From Erysipelotrichaceae bacterium (GTDB taxonomy: Bacteria > Bacillota_I > Bacilli_A > Erysipelotrichales > Erysipelotrichaceae), in the NCBI GenBank assembly GCA_900754715.1, contig CAAEDX010000248.1, positions 1-26,374 of the forward strand: 26,374 nt of DNA, read 5' to 3'. Shown piece by piece: positions 1-7,270 of the stretch (position 1 is its first letter; every line of letters begins with the position of its first letter). The position numbers were made by a program, and so were the translations under genes. The notes under the pieces are model-generated. The model worked only from the letters and a program-made list of their open reading frames with translations, did no database searches and had not been told where the DNA came from.

Positions 1-300
1 CACCGCTGCCTTGCGCTTCTTCTTCATGCGCATGTGCAGCATCATCGTGATCTGATCCTCGATCTTGCCGACCTCTCCTTGAGAGAGCACGGCGCTCAGG
101 CGCATCATCTCGCGGTCTGCCGGGTGCAGCGCAAACTTGCACCAGAATGAATCGAGGATCTGATAAAACTGATCATAATTCTCCTCGGACATTGCCTTCA
201 TGATCTTTTTCGTATATACCTTGCGCATCAGATAGTTTCTGATGAGGATGATGATAACGGCAACGACACCGATCAAGACCCAAATCCAAATATTATTCAT
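1..300 (-). CDS. Membrane-anchored protein of unknown function, 3' part cut by the window edge
   Basis: An open frame reads from an ATG at 300 through the window edge, giving 100 codons without a stop. The N-terminus (about residues 4-20: Trp-Ile-Trp, then runs of Val and Ile) is a single hydrophobic membrane segment. It is followed by Arg and Lys residues, which suggests a cytoplasmic C-terminal part. That part is mixed in charge, with a basic stretch (Lys-Lys-Lys-Arg-Lys) near the cut. The start overlaps the end of the upstream small gene in ATGAATAA, so the two are probably translationally coupled. I do not recognise the family. The true length is unknown. Confidence 0.72.
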   Translation of the reverse strand, partial: MNNIWIWVLIGVVAVIIILIRNYLMRKVYTKKIMKAMSEENYDQFYQILDSFWCKFALHPADREMMRLSAVLSQGEVGKIEDQITMMLHMRMKKKRKAAV

Positions 301-475
301 CCTGTTGTTTCTCCTTTTCTTCTCCGTTCAATGCTGAGGTGATCGATTGAAACTGCTTGAGCAGTTCCTCATCCATCCCGCTTTTCTTCATTCTCTGCAG
401 ATAAGCCAGATCCAGCTCATCCACATCTTCCAGTGTATCTTCATTTCCTTCAGCCAATCTTTCTTTCAGCGGCAT
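293..475 (-). CDS. Small acidic protein (60 aa), unknown function
   Basis: This is a 60-residue frame rich in Glu, Asp and Lys and predicted helical, with no Cys or Trp and no membrane segment. The sequence GGAG lies about nine bases before the ATG, and an extended -10 promoter lies at 508-513. The stop codon overlaps the start of the membrane protein gene that follows, and this tight coupling is the main reason to believe the gene is real. It may be a soluble partner of that membrane protein, but this is inference. No family is recognised. Confidence 0.6.
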   Translation of the reverse strand: MPLKERLAEGNEDTLEDVDELDLAYLQRMKKSGMDEELLKQFQSITSALNGEEKEKQQDE

Positions 476-507
476 TCTCTCATCTCCGTTTCAGATTACG
501 TGAAGTT

Positions 508-516
508 ATTATATCA
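508..516 (-). promoter_or_regulatory. Extended -10 promoter for the small acidic protein operon
   Basis: The minus strand reads TGATATAAT: TATAAT at 513-508 preceded by TG and one base. No good -35 box is visible, as is common for extended -10 promoters. It would start transcription about 30 bases before the 60-aa gene. Confidence 0.5.
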
Positions 517-540
517 TATTCACCGAACAACTGCACTCGT

Positions 541-752
541 TTTATCTCAAGCGCAAAAAATATGCATCCTCCCTTTTCTCTGACTGCATCCGCTTGTCAA
601 ATGATATTGAAGCATGATAGAAATCAACTCTCTTTGTCATTTCGCCATGATAAAGAGCAAAGCGCCTGCAATTGCTAAGATTTGCAATATGATCAGTGAC
701 TGCCACAGCTAGCGGACGAACAAGGCACGTACGAGGATCGATTGCGCTTAAC
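541..752. other. Intergenic stretch with one strong hairpin, no gene seen
   Basis: The 315-bp space between the small acidic gene and gap contains no frame with a convincing ribosome binding site. Positions 630-640 and 647-657 form an 11-bp inverted repeat (one G-T wobble) around the 6-base loop TTCGCC. No T-run follows on either strand, so it is not an intrinsic terminator. I cannot assign a role. Confidence 0.4.
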
Positions 753-778
753 AAAAAAAGCACCTCCGAAGAGATGCT
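753..778 (-). terminator. Intrinsic terminator of gap
   Basis: On the minus strand an 8-bp stem (AGCATCTC with GAGGTGCT) closes a TTCG tetraloop and is followed by seven T. It lies directly after the gap stop codon. Confidence 0.88.
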
Positions 779-790
779 TCATATCCTGAA

Positions 791-1804
791 TTATTTCAGT
801 TCAGAGAAGTACTTGATCGTACGAACCATCTGGCTCGTGTAGCTGTTCTCGTTGTCATACCAAGCAACGACCTGTACATGAGTCGTTCCATCGCCCATGT
901 CATGAGCCATCGTCTGTGTAGCATCGAACAGAGAACCATAACGCATTCCGACGATATCGCTGGATACGAGTTCTTCTTCTGTGTAACCATAGGACTCAGT
1001 CTGTGCAGCCTTCATGGCAGCGTTGATTTCTTCCTTAGTTACCTTTCCGTCAACTACAGCGACCAGGATGGTCGTAGAACCTGTAGGAGTCGGCACACGC
1101 TGTGCAGAACCGATCAGCTTTCCGTTCAGTTCCGGGATAACCAGACCGATTGCCTTTGCAGCACCAGTAGAGTTCGGTACGATGTTGCAGGCAGCTGCAC
1201 GAGAACGACGCTTGTCGCCCTTTCTCTGCGGTCCATCCAGAGTCATCTGGTCGCCAGTATAAGCGTGAACCGTAGTCATGATACCGCTCTTGATCGGAGC
1301 CAGGTCATTCAGCGCCTTAGCCATCGGTGCCAGGCAGTTTGTTGTGCAGGAAGCTGCAGAAATTACAGTATCTTCCGGCTTCAGTGTCTCATGGTTAACA
1401 TTGTAAACGATAGTCGGCAGGTCATTTCCTGCAGGAGCGGAGATAACGACCTTGCGAGCGCCTGCTTCGATATGTGCGCTTGCCTTTGCCTTGGATGTAT
1501 AGAATCCGGTGCATTCCAGAACTACGTCAACACCCAGTTCGCCCCAAGGCAGGTTCTTCGCATCTGCTTCCTTGTAGATCGTGATTTCCTTGCCGTCAAC
1601 AGTGATGGAGTTTTCACCAGCAACAACCGTGTCAGCCAGTGCGTAACGGCCCTGAGTGGAGTCGTATTTTAATAAGTGAGCCAGCATTTCAGGAGAAGTC
1701 AGGTCGTTGATGGCAACAACATCATATCCTTCTGCCCCAAACATCTGGCGGAATGCAAGACGTCCGATACGTCCGAATCCATTAATAGCAACTTTTACTG
1801 TCAT
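791..1804 (-). CDS. gap: Glyceraldehyde-3-phosphate dehydrogenase, type I, NAD-dependent
   Basis: Glycolytic enzyme that oxidises and phosphorylates glyceraldehyde-3-phosphate to 1,3-bisphosphoglycerate with NAD+ in the cytosol. The 337 residues match the usual length. The Rossmann motif INGFGRIGR is at residues 7-15. Asp34 in VAINDL indicates NAD rather than NADP preference. The catalytic motif SCTTNC places the nucleophile at Cys153, with the partner His near 180. A longer frame begins at 1861, but the ATG at 1804 is chosen because AGGAGG precedes it and the known N-terminus starts here. The gene has its own consensus promoter and terminator, so it is monocistronic; no pgk, tpi or CggR gene is adjacent. 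Confidence 0.97.
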   Translation of the reverse strand: MTVKVAINGFGRIGRLAFRQMFGAEGYDVVAINDLTSPEMLAHLLKYDSTQGRYALADTVVAGENSITVDGKEITIYKEADAKNLPWGELGVDVVLECTGFYTSKAKASAHIEAGARKVVISAPAGNDLPTIVYNVNHETLKPEDTVISAASCTTNCLAPMAKALNDLAPIKSGIMTTVHAYTGDQMTLDGPQRKGDKRRSRAAACNIVPNSTGAAKAIGLVIPELNGKLIGSAQRVPTPTGSTTILVAVVDGKVTKEEINAAMKAAQTESYGYTEEELVSSDIVGMRYGSLFDATQTMAHDMGDGTTHVQVVAWYDNENSYTSQMVRTIKYFSELK

Positions 1805-1832
1805 TTTCAAAGTCCTCCTTCTGACAATATAT

Positions 1833-1861
1833 ATTATAAGTACTTGCTTATTTCTTGTCAA
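1833..1861 (-). promoter_or_regulatory. Consensus sigma-A promoter of gap
   Basis: TTGACA (1861-1856), a 17-bp spacer and TATAAT (1838-1833) give a perfect consensus promoter about 30 bases before the gap start. This fits a highly expressed glycolytic gene. Confidence 0.9.
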
Positions 1862-1915
1862 TTGCGAATGCGCTGTCCATCGGTTTTTTAGCGGTTTTCA
1901 CGATTATTCGAAACC

Positions 1916-1945
1916 AAAAAACAGGAAGCGCTGAAGGCCTCCTGT
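1916..1945 (-). terminator. Intrinsic terminator of the 281-aa unknown gene
   Basis: The minus strand has ACAGGA paired with TCCTGT around a short inner loop, followed by six T. It lies just after the stop codon at 1958 and separates this gene from gap. Confidence 0.8.
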
Positions 1946-1957
1946 CTCTCTTTTCTG

Positions 1958-2803
1958 TCATTCTTCTTCTGGCTGGCTCTTTGCGATCTGCCACATCTCC
2001 CGGTAAGAGATGAAGCTGATGGCATCGCTGCGATCTTTCGCGCCATGGCGCTGCCGCTTCACATTGCCTTCATACTCTTCCTGAAGCTTGCGCTTGTCCA
2101 TCATGTACTGCACATAGCAGAACTTCTTCAGCAGGAACCATCTCATGATATATGAGTAGATGGCCGGCTGCGCGTCATCCTGCAGCTTTGGCAGTTCTTC
2201 TCTGGCTTCTTCCTGCAGCCGGTCGCCGCGTTCCTTTGCCAGTTCGATCATCTCGTCATAATTTTTGAACAGCTTGCGGTCTACGAAGCGCTGAACGATG
2301 CCAGCTTTTTCCTTGTTGCCGAAAAAGCGCTCCATCGCGTCACGGAAGACATCGCTGATGTCCTCTCCGCATACCACGGATACGATCTCGTTCCTTGTCC
2401 CCTCATACATATTGTCCGGCTCGCTGATCACATAGTAATACGCTTTAGCGAAAACATAATCCTCACGGCCGCCAAATAAGATGATGCTGGCGCGCTGGCC
2501 GCTGTCATCCTTTCCATATACAATATATGGGATGCAGATCTCGCCGTCAGGCATCTTAAACGCATCTTTATAACGGATGATCTGATTCGCGATCGCATCG
2601 CGGTTGATATTCAGATGAAGATCCGTGCAGATCTTCAGATTCTCATCCAGTCCATGAAGGAAACGGAACGCTTCTGCCTCCTTCGCTTTGTCCTCATCTT
2701 CCTCGATCATCCCCAAGTAGTCTTCCAGATATCCGTTAAATGAACAGATATCGCCGCCGTCTCGTTGATCCTTATGCGTTGTCAGAATATCATAAATTGC
2801 CAT
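1958..2803 (-). CDS. Unrecognised cytosolic protein, 281 aa
   Basis: I do not recognise this family. The frame is open from 2842, but the best start is the ATG at 2803: AGGAGG sits about 9 bases upstream and the earlier ATG lacks a ribosome binding site. The protein is rich in Asp, Glu, Lys and Arg, has no signal peptide or membrane segment, and has an aromatic-rich centre (FAKAYYYV). A probable helical stretch runs over about residues 165-245, with Tyr-Val-Gln-Tyr-Met-Met near 228-233. It is transcribed alone, from a strong promoter to a clear terminator. A cre box just downstream of the transcription start suggests repression by CcpA when good sugars are present, hinting at a role in carbon or stress physiology. 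That is inference from regulation only. Confidence 0.82.
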   Translation of the reverse strand: MAIYDILTTHKDQRDGGDICSFNGYLEDYLGMIEEDEDKAKEAEAFRFLHGLDENLKICTDLHLNINRDAIANQIIRYKDAFKMPDGEICIPYIVYGKDDSGQRASIILFGGREDYVFAKAYYYVISEPDNMYEGTRNEIVSVVCGEDISDVFRDAMERFFGNKEKAGIVQRFVDRKLFKNYDEMIELAKERGDRLQEEAREELPKLQDDAQPAIYSYIMRWFLLKKFCYVQYMMDKRKLQEEYEGNVKRQRHGAKDRSDAISFISYREMWQIAKSQPEEE

Positions 2804-2858
2804 ATCGCTTGCCCTCCTCATTCCCCCAGGTATCCATTTCATTTTCAGAAAAAGACAT

Positions 2859-2873
2859 GGTAAACGCTTTCAT
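2859..2873 (-). promoter_or_regulatory. Candidate cre box (CcpA operator) before the 281-aa gene
   Basis: The minus strand reads ATGAAAGCGTTTACC, matching 14 of 15 positions of the CcpA consensus WTGNAARCGNWWWCA. It lies about 8-22 bases downstream of the predicted transcription start, a position typical of repression. Confidence 0.7.
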
Positions 2874-2887
2874 TATGCTATGTAAAT

Positions 2888-2916
2888 ATTATAATCCCCT
2901 CTTGACATTTTTTCAA
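2888..2916 (-). promoter_or_regulatory. Sigma-A promoter of the 281-aa gene
   Basis: TTGAAA (2916-2911), a 17-bp spacer and TATAAT (2893-2888) on the minus strand. Confidence 0.85.
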
Positions 2917-2931
2917 CTATATCATGTTAAT
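2902..2931 (+). promoter_or_regulatory. Possible promoter reading into the tandem hairpin elements
   Basis: On the plus strand TTGACA (2902-2907) is followed after 18 bases by GTTAAT (2926-2931). It overlaps the minus-strand promoter of the 281-aa gene. It could drive transcription of both repeat copies downstream. The -10 box matches only four of six positions. Confidence 0.35.
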
Positions 2932-2956
2932 TTAGTATCATTTCTGTCTAAATCAT

Positions 2957-3112
2957 CCCTTTTACGTTCACTGACACACATGAAAAGACAGCCGCGGGAA
3001 ATCGGCTGCCTTTCGGGATGGGAAAAGAATGAAAAAGCTATTGCTTGAAGCCTTCCTCGGCTTCGATGATATGATACCAATCAATTATGGGATGCTTATG
3101 TTACCACTGTGA
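2957..3112 (+). repeat. Tandem structured element, copy 1
   Basis: First of two copies with a 171-bp period. The core at 2989-3048 is nearly identical to 3160-3218 (one C/T change and one missing T). It holds hairpin A (CAGCCG 2989-2994 with CGGCTG 3003-3008, loop CGGGAAAT), a purine-rich linker, and hairpin B (GAAGCC 3047-3052 with GGCTTC 3059-3064). Weaker similarity continues on both sides. A 27-codon frame at 3029-3112 lies in this copy but is not kept in copy 2. It may be a non-coding RNA, an aptamer-like leader or a dispersed repeat; the sequence alone cannot decide. Confidence 0.75.
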
Positions 3113-3127
3113 AAATCAGATGAACTT

Positions 3128-3290
3128 GCCATTTTGCGTCTTCACGAAAAAGTGAAAGGCAGCCGCGGGAAACCGGCTGCCTTTCGGGATGGGAAAAGAA
3201 TGAAAAAGCTATTGCTGAAGTCTCCATCGACTTCGCTATTATCCTACGAAACAATTATGGAATTATGATGGAACCAAGGTGAACGTTTTC
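3128..3290 (+). repeat. Tandem structured element, copy 2
   Basis: Second copy of the element. Hairpin A is longer here: 12 bp, 3154-3165 with 3174-3185, loop CGGGAAAC. Hairpin B is GAAGTC (3217-3222) with GACTTC (3229-3234). Compared with copy 1, the fifth pair of hairpin B changes from C-G to T-A on both sides, so pairing is kept although the sequence changed. One base is missing before hairpin B, which breaks any shared reading frame. The copy ends just before the promoter of the Lrp-type gene. Confidence 0.75.
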
Positions 3291-3300
3291 TGAATATAGG

Positions 3301-3329
3301 TTTACATTGCTTTTTTTTGAATGTAAAAT
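3301..3329 (+). promoter_or_regulatory. Sigma-A promoter of the Lrp-aminotransferase operon
   Basis: TTTACA (3301-3306), a 17-bp spacer containing eight T, and TAAAAT (3324-3329). The start codon is about 50 bases downstream. If the repeats and operon were transcribed together, the T-run could instead act as a weak terminator (GTGAAC at 3280 region with GTTTAC before it). Confidence 0.7.
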
Positions 3330-3381
3330 AGAACTAAACTCCTCTGTGCAGTGAATATACAGGGAATGAAGGAGGAACATT

Positions 3382-3876
3382 ATGAAGGATATAGAACTGC
3401 TGAGCCTTCTGGAAACCAATGCCCGGCTCTCGGTGAGAGATCTGTCGGACATCCTTCTGGAAGAGGAAGAGAACATCGTCCAGCGCATGGACAGCCTGGA
3501 AAAGCGTAAGATCATCTGCGGCTATCATACCGTCATCAACTGGGACAAGGCAAGCCGCGGGCGCAGGGTCATGGCCATCATCGAGGTCGGCGTCACCCCG
3601 CAGCGGGATTTTGGATATGACAAGATTGCCCGCACCATCGCACGTTATCCGGAAGTCGATACGATGTATCTGCTGAGCGGAAAGAGCGAATTCATGTGCA
3701 TGGTCTATGGAAAGAGCATGTATGACGTAGCCAGCTTCGTCGCGGACAAGATCGCATGCATCGATTCAGTAAAATCAACGGTCACACTGTTTGTCCTGAA
3801 ACAGTATAAAGAAAGCGGCATCATCCTGGAAGATGAGCGCAAGCGCAGCGAGGAACGGCTGGTGGTCACCCCATGA
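3382..3876 (+). CDS. Lrp/AsnC-family transcriptional regulator
   Basis: Amino-acid responsive regulator, 164 aa, matching the family length. The N-terminal winged helix-turn-helix (about residues 1-60) begins with the typical MKDIELLSLLETNARLSVRD and includes the ALxxRxxxLxxxGII-like segment around Glu39-Cys46. The C-terminal part (about 64-145, 'VMAIIEVGVTP', 'VDTMYLLSGKSEFMCMV') is the RAM ligand-binding domain, which binds amino acids and builds oligomers. AGGAGG precedes the ATG. The stop overlaps the aminotransferase start in ATGA, so the two are coupled and the regulator probably controls, or senses substrates of, that enzyme. The extended tail after residue 150 (Arg, Glu rich) has no assigned role. 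Confidence 0.9.
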   Translation: MKDIELLSLLETNARLSVRDLSDILLEEEENIVQRMDSLEKRKIICGYHTVINWDKASRGRRVMAIIEVGVTPQRDFGYDKIARTIARYPEVDTMYLLSGKSEFMCMVYGKSMYDVASFVADKIACIDSVKSTVTLFVLKQYKESGIILEDERKRSEERLVVTP

Positions 3877-5045
3877 ATTACGAAGACGTCCTTTCGCAAC
3901 GGGTAAAAGCGATCGCACCCAGCGGTATCCGCCGCTTCTTCGATCTGGCCAACGAGATCGAAGGCGTGATCTCCCTTGGCGTAGGAGAACCAGATTTCAG
4001 CACGCCATGGCATATCTGCGACGCTGCCATTTATTCTATCGAAAGCGGCAAGACCCATTATACCGCAAATCAGGGCCTGCCTGAACTGCGCCGTGAGATC
4101 TGCAATTATCACAAGCGACGCTTCCAGATGAATTATGATCCCAATGACAACGTCATCGTCACGGTCGGCGGCAGCGAGGCCATCGATATCGCGCTGCGTG
4201 CGCTGATCGACCCCGGTGATGAAGTGATCACGATGAATCCCTCATATGTCGCGTATACGCCAGGCATCACGCTGGCAGGCGGAGTCTGTGTGCCGGTGGA
4301 ACTGAAACACGAAGAAGATTTCAAATTGCTTCCTGAGGCCCTGGAAGCAGCCATCAGCGAGAAGAGCAAGGTATTGCTCATCAACTTCCCGAGCAATCCG
4401 ACCGGCGGCGTGATGGATCATGATGATTATGCCAAGCTCGTGCCGATCATCCGCAAGCACAATCTGATCGTCATCAGCGACGAGATCTATGCAGAACTGA
4501 CCTATGACGGAAAGTTCGCGTCGCTCGCGCAGTTCGATGAGATCAAGGATCAAGTCATCGTCATCAATGGCTTCTCCAAGGCTTTTGCCATGACAGGATG
4601 GCGGCTGGGCTATATCCTGGCCAACCCGCAGCTCATCCAGGCGATGAACAAGATTCACCAGTATGTCATCATGTCGGCTCCGACCGCCGCACAGTATGGC
4701 GCTATCGAAGGACTAAAAAAAGGCATCCCCCATGTAGAAGAGATGGTAGAATCTTACCGCGCCCGCCGCAATTTCATCGTTTCCGGATTCAACCGTATCG
4801 GATTACAGTGCCATCTTCCGCATGGCGCATTCTATGTCTTCCCGGATATCCGCAAGACCGGGCTGAGCAGCGACGCGTTCTGCGAGCTGCTGCTGAAGGA
4901 AGAAAAGGTCGCCTGTGTGCCAGGCACAGCATTTGGCGAAGCCGGAGAAGGCTTCGTCCGCGTATCGTATGCCTACAGCATCGATCACATCCGGGAAGCG
5001 CTGGCACGCATCGAGCATTTCCTGAACAAAAATCATTTCAGATAA
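3873..5045 (+). CDS. PLP-dependent class I/II aminotransferase
   Basis: Fold type I aminotransferase of 390 aa, probably acting on aromatic or aspartate-type amino acids with 2-oxoglutarate. The PLP lysine is Lys236 in the motif SKAFAMTGWRLG. Other PLP contacts are visible: Tyr126 region (NPSYVAY), Asn175 in SNPTGG, Asp203 and Tyr206 in SDEIYAEL, and the substrate-carboxylate Arg in FVRVSYA near residue 365. The N-terminal 'ISLGVGEPDFSTP' is typical of the AraT/PatA group in Firmicutes. It is translationally coupled to the Lrp-type regulator. Substrate cannot be fixed from sequence alone. Transcription ends at the hairpin at 5076-5108. Confidence 0.93.
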   Translation: MNYEDVLSQRVKAIAPSGIRRFFDLANEIEGVISLGVGEPDFSTPWHICDAAIYSIESGKTHYTANQGLPELRREICNYHKRRFQMNYDPNDNVIVTVGGSEAIDIALRALIDPGDEVITMNPSYVAYTPGITLAGGVCVPVELKHEEDFKLLPEALEAAISEKSKVLLINFPSNPTGGVMDHDDYAKLVPIIRKHNLIVISDEIYAELTYDGKFASLAQFDEIKDQVIVINGFSKAFAMTGWRLGYILANPQLIQAMNKIHQYVIMSAPTAAQYGAIEGLKKGIPHVEEMVESYRARRNFIVSGFNRIGLQCHLPHGAFYVFPDIRKTGLSSDAFCELLLKEEKVACVPGTAFGEAGEGFVRVSYAYSIDHIREALARIEHFLNKNHFR

Positions 5046-5071
5046 AAAAGCAGGCCAGGCATCCGCCTGGC
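5046..5071 (-). terminator. Second, backup terminator for pgm
   Basis: GCCAGGC and GCCTGGC form a perfect 7-bp stem with a 4-base loop. On the minus strand it is followed, after CTGC, by six T, so it would catch pgm transcripts that pass the first terminator. On the plus strand no T-run follows. Confidence 0.55.
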
Positions 5072-5075
5072 TTAC

Positions 5076-5108
5076 AAAAAGGAACTGACGCCTCGCCAGT
5101 TCCTTTTT
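5076..5108. terminator. Bidirectional terminator between the aminotransferase and pgm genes
   Basis: AAAAAGGAACTG and CAGTTCCTTTTT form a long stem with five T on the plus strand and five T on the minus strand. It lies between two convergent genes and can serve both. Confidence 0.88.
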
Positions 5109-5116
5109 CATTCTTG

Positions 5117-6811
5117 TTATTTTGTCATCTCCGCGATCGCTTTCTGATAAGCAGCCGTCTTTTCATGCGCATCGTCCAGAGATTCGCCCTTGATGCAGAA
5201 ATAGAACTTGCATTTCGGCTCTGTTCCGCTTGGACGGATCGCGATCCAGCTGCCATCTTCCAGATAATACTTCAGCACATCTGATTTTGTAAAGCCAGTC
5301 AGCTCGCGCACCGTGCCATTCTCCTTGATGACACATTCGTTGTAATCCTCAAAACGGATGACCTTCGTGCCGGCGATCTCGCTCACTTCACTGTTACGCA
5401 GGTCTGCGAGGATCTGCTTGATGCGCATTGCGCCTTCCTGTCCGGCAAGCTTCAGGGAGGTCTGGCTTTCTTCATAATAACCTAGCTCCGCATACAGACC
5501 ATAGAGCACATCGACCAACGTCTTTCCCTGCGCCTTGTAGTAACAAGCGGCCTCAGCCAGCATCAGACATGCCTGCGGCGCATCCTTGTCACGAACGAAC
5601 GGCTTGATCAGGGAGCCGTAGCTTTCCTCATAGCCGAACACATAGTTCTTCTCATGGCTCACCTCATATTTAGCCACCTTTTCACCGATGAACTTGAATC
5701 CAGTCAGCGTCTTTTCACATTCCACACCGTATTTAGCGGCGATCTTTTCGCCCAGATCGCTCGTGACGACCGTATTGAACATGACCGGATGCTCCGGCAT
5801 CAGTCCTTTGGCAGTAAGCTGAGACATGATGTATTCGATCAGTACAGAACCGCTCTGATTGCCGGTGAGCAGCTTGTATTCACCATCGTGCTTGACCCCT
5901 ACGCCCATGCGGTCCGCATCCGGGTCACAGACAAGGATGATATCCGCATCTTCGCGTTTCGCATATTCCAGCGCCAGCGCATAAGATCCCGGCTCCTCCG
6001 GGTTCGGTGTCGGCGTATTGGAGAAATCAGGATCCGGCGTGCACTGTTCCTCGACAGCGACAAAGTGATAACCGGCGCGCTTATAGATCTCCTTTACCGG
6101 AACATTGGCCGTTCCATGCTCAGGAGTGAAGATGATCTTGATGTCATCCTTGTTTACATCCGGGTTCAGCTGAATGCTCAGCACATTCTTGTAGTACTCT
6201 TCATCCACTTCCTTGCCAATGACAGTGATCAGCTTTTCTTCCTCTGGCGTCACATCAGCGGTGATCGCCAGCTCATCCTTTACTGCATTGACGCGGTCGA
6301 TCACTTGCTGAGCAAGTGCCGGAACCAGCTGACAGCCTTTTTCATCATACAGCTTATATCCATTATATTCCTTCGGATTATGAGAAGCCGTCACCATGAT
6401 GCCGCCAAAGCAGTTCAGATGACGTACTGCGAAAGAAAGCTCCGGCGTCGGACGCAGCGACTCAAACACATAGGAACGGATGCCATGCTTGGCGAGCACC
6501 TTGGCAGAATCCATAGCAAACTCCGGCGACATATGCCGATTATCATAGCCGATGGCCACACCGCGCTGTTTTGCCTCTTCTCCATGTGCCTCGATATAGG
6601 CGGCAAAGCCCTCATTCGCCTTGCGGATCGTATGCAGATTGATCCGGTTCGTGCCCGGTCCCAGCAAGCCTCTCATGCCCGCAGTGCCGAATTCGATCGT
6701 CGTATAGAACGCGTCGTTCTTCTCTTGTTCGCTCATCGTTTCGAGGACCTTCTTGTAAGAAGGATCCAGGTTCGGATGGTTCAGCCATCTTTCATAAGCT
6801 TCATTGACCAT
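5117..6811 (-). CDS. pgm: Alpha-phosphoglucomutase (phosphohexomutase family)
   Basis: Interconverts glucose-6-phosphate and glucose-1-phosphate, the step that feeds ADP-glucose and glycogen synthesis. The 564 aa match the PgcA/Pgm type of Firmicutes. Motifs occur in order: the phosphoserine loop TASHNP (about 145), the Mg-binding DPDADR (about 296), the sugar-binding GYEESYG (about 398) and the C-terminal phosphate-binding RPSGTEPK (about 530). The ribosome binding site AAGGAGAGG lies about 10 bases before the ATG. It is monocistronic, with an extended -10 promoter and a cre box about 57 bp upstream of the start. It is flanked by ptsH on one side, and the glycogen operon lies nearby. Confidence 0.95.
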   Translation of the reverse strand: MVNEAYERWLNHPNLDPSYKKVLETMSEQEKNDAFYTTIEFGTAGMRGLLGPGTNRINLHTIRKANEGFAAYIEAHGEEAKQRGVAIGYDNRHMSPEFAMDSAKVLAKHGIRSYVFESLRPTPELSFAVRHLNCFGGIMVTASHNPKEYNGYKLYDEKGCQLVPALAQQVIDRVNAVKDELAITADVTPEEEKLITVIGKEVDEEYYKNVLSIQLNPDVNKDDIKIIFTPEHGTANVPVKEIYKRAGYHFVAVEEQCTPDPDFSNTPTPNPEEPGSYALALEYAKREDADIILVCDPDADRMGVGVKHDGEYKLLTGNQSGSVLIEYIMSQLTAKGLMPEHPVMFNTVVTSDLGEKIAAKYGVECEKTLTGFKFIGEKVAKYEVSHEKNYVFGYEESYGSLIKPFVRDKDAPQACLMLAEAACYYKAQGKTLVDVLYGLYAELGYYEESQTSLKLAGQEGAMRIKQILADLRNSEVSEIAGTKVIRFEDYNECVIKENGTVRELTGFTKSDVLKYYLEDGSWIAIRPSGTEPKCKFYFCIKGESLDDAHEKTAAYQKAIAEMTK

Positions 6812-6849
6812 GTCTCATCAACCTCTCCTTACTCATATCTTATAAGATC

Positions 6850-6858
6850 ATTATAGCA
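6850..6858 (-). promoter_or_regulatory. Extended -10 promoter of pgm
   Basis: The minus strand reads TGCTATAAT (TATAAT at 6855-6850). The -35 region has no good match, which suits a promoter that needs an activator. Confidence 0.65.
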
Positions 6859-6892
6859 TAGTTCATTGAAAAATGTTCGTAAATCATCATAA

Positions 6893-6907
6893 AGTTAACG
6901 CTTTCAT
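6893..6907 (-). promoter_or_regulatory. Candidate cre box upstream of pgm
   Basis: The minus strand reads ATGAAAGCGTTAACT, 14 of 15 positions of the CcpA consensus. Its centre lies about 57 bp upstream of the predicted transcription start. Cre boxes in this place are known to activate, as at the ackA promoter of Bacillus subtilis; activation of pgm is inferred. Confidence 0.65.
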
Positions 6908-6923
6908 CGATCTCGCGTTCAAG

Positions 6924-6954
6924 AAAAAAGCCATTATCAAAATGATAACAGCTT
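6924..6954 (-). terminator. Intrinsic terminator of ptsH
   Basis: A 12-bp stem (with two G-T wobbles) around a 3-base loop, followed by six T on the minus strand. Confidence 0.92.
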
Positions 6955-6967
6955 CATTCCAGATTTA

Positions 6968-7234
6968 TTAAGCAATGATCTTCTGCGCGCGCAGTACATC
7001 TTCGATTGCGGCAATGGCTGCGTCTTCATCCTCGCCATTGCAAGAAATCGTGATTTCAGACTGCGTCGGGATGCCCAGAGACATTACGCCCATGATGGAC
7101 TTCATGTTTACTTCGCGTCCCTTGAAAGACACGTTGACTTCACATTTGAACTTGCTGGCAGCATTGACTGCCACAGTGGCAGGACGTGCGTGTAATCCAA
7201 CCGGATCAACTACAGATACTGTAATTTGTTTCAT
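6968..7234 (-). CDS. ptsH: Phosphocarrier protein HPr
   Basis: Carries phosphate from Enzyme I to the sugar-specific EIIA proteins of the PTS. The 88 aa match the family. His15 in GLHARPA is the catalytic phosphorylation site and Ser46 in MKSIMGV is the HPr kinase site used for CcpA control in Gram-positives. The start follows a clear AGGAGG. Unlike the usual ptsHI operon, no ptsI follows: a strong terminator comes directly after the gene, so Enzyme I must be encoded elsewhere. It would supply phosphate to the mannose-family PTS encoded at 16984-19605, and HPr(Ser-P) would be the co-effector for the cre boxes in this window. Confidence 0.97.
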   Translation of the reverse strand: MKQITVSVVDPVGLHARPATVAVNAASKFKCEVNVSFKGREVNMKSIMGVMSLGIPTQSEITISCNGEDEDAAIAAIEDVLRAQKIIA

Positions 7235-7270
7235 TTTAAATTCCTCCTATTGTCCTTCTACCTATCTAGT

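Noticed and set aside
878..1672. 264-aa plus-strand frame opposite gap
   Set aside because: It is the mirror of a highly conserved gene with no ribosome binding site and a Cys/Ser/Arg-rich composition typical of antisense frames.
1895..1916. Imperfect dyad upstream of the gap -35 box (GTTTTC...GAAACC) as an operator
   Set aside because: The arms are uneven and short; it can arise by chance in A/T-rich sequence and no second copy was found near gap.
3029..3112. 27-codon frame in repeat copy 1 (MKKLLLEAFL...) with a purine-rich site upstream, possible small peptide or type I toxin
   Set aside because: Copy 2 loses the frame through a one-base deletion and ends after 22 codons with a different C-terminus, while RNA pairing is kept. 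Structure is the better explanation.
5654..6856. 400-aa plus-strand frame opposite pgm
   Set aside because: The minus strand is unmistakably phosphoglucomutase; the long opposite frame follows from codon use and has no motifs.
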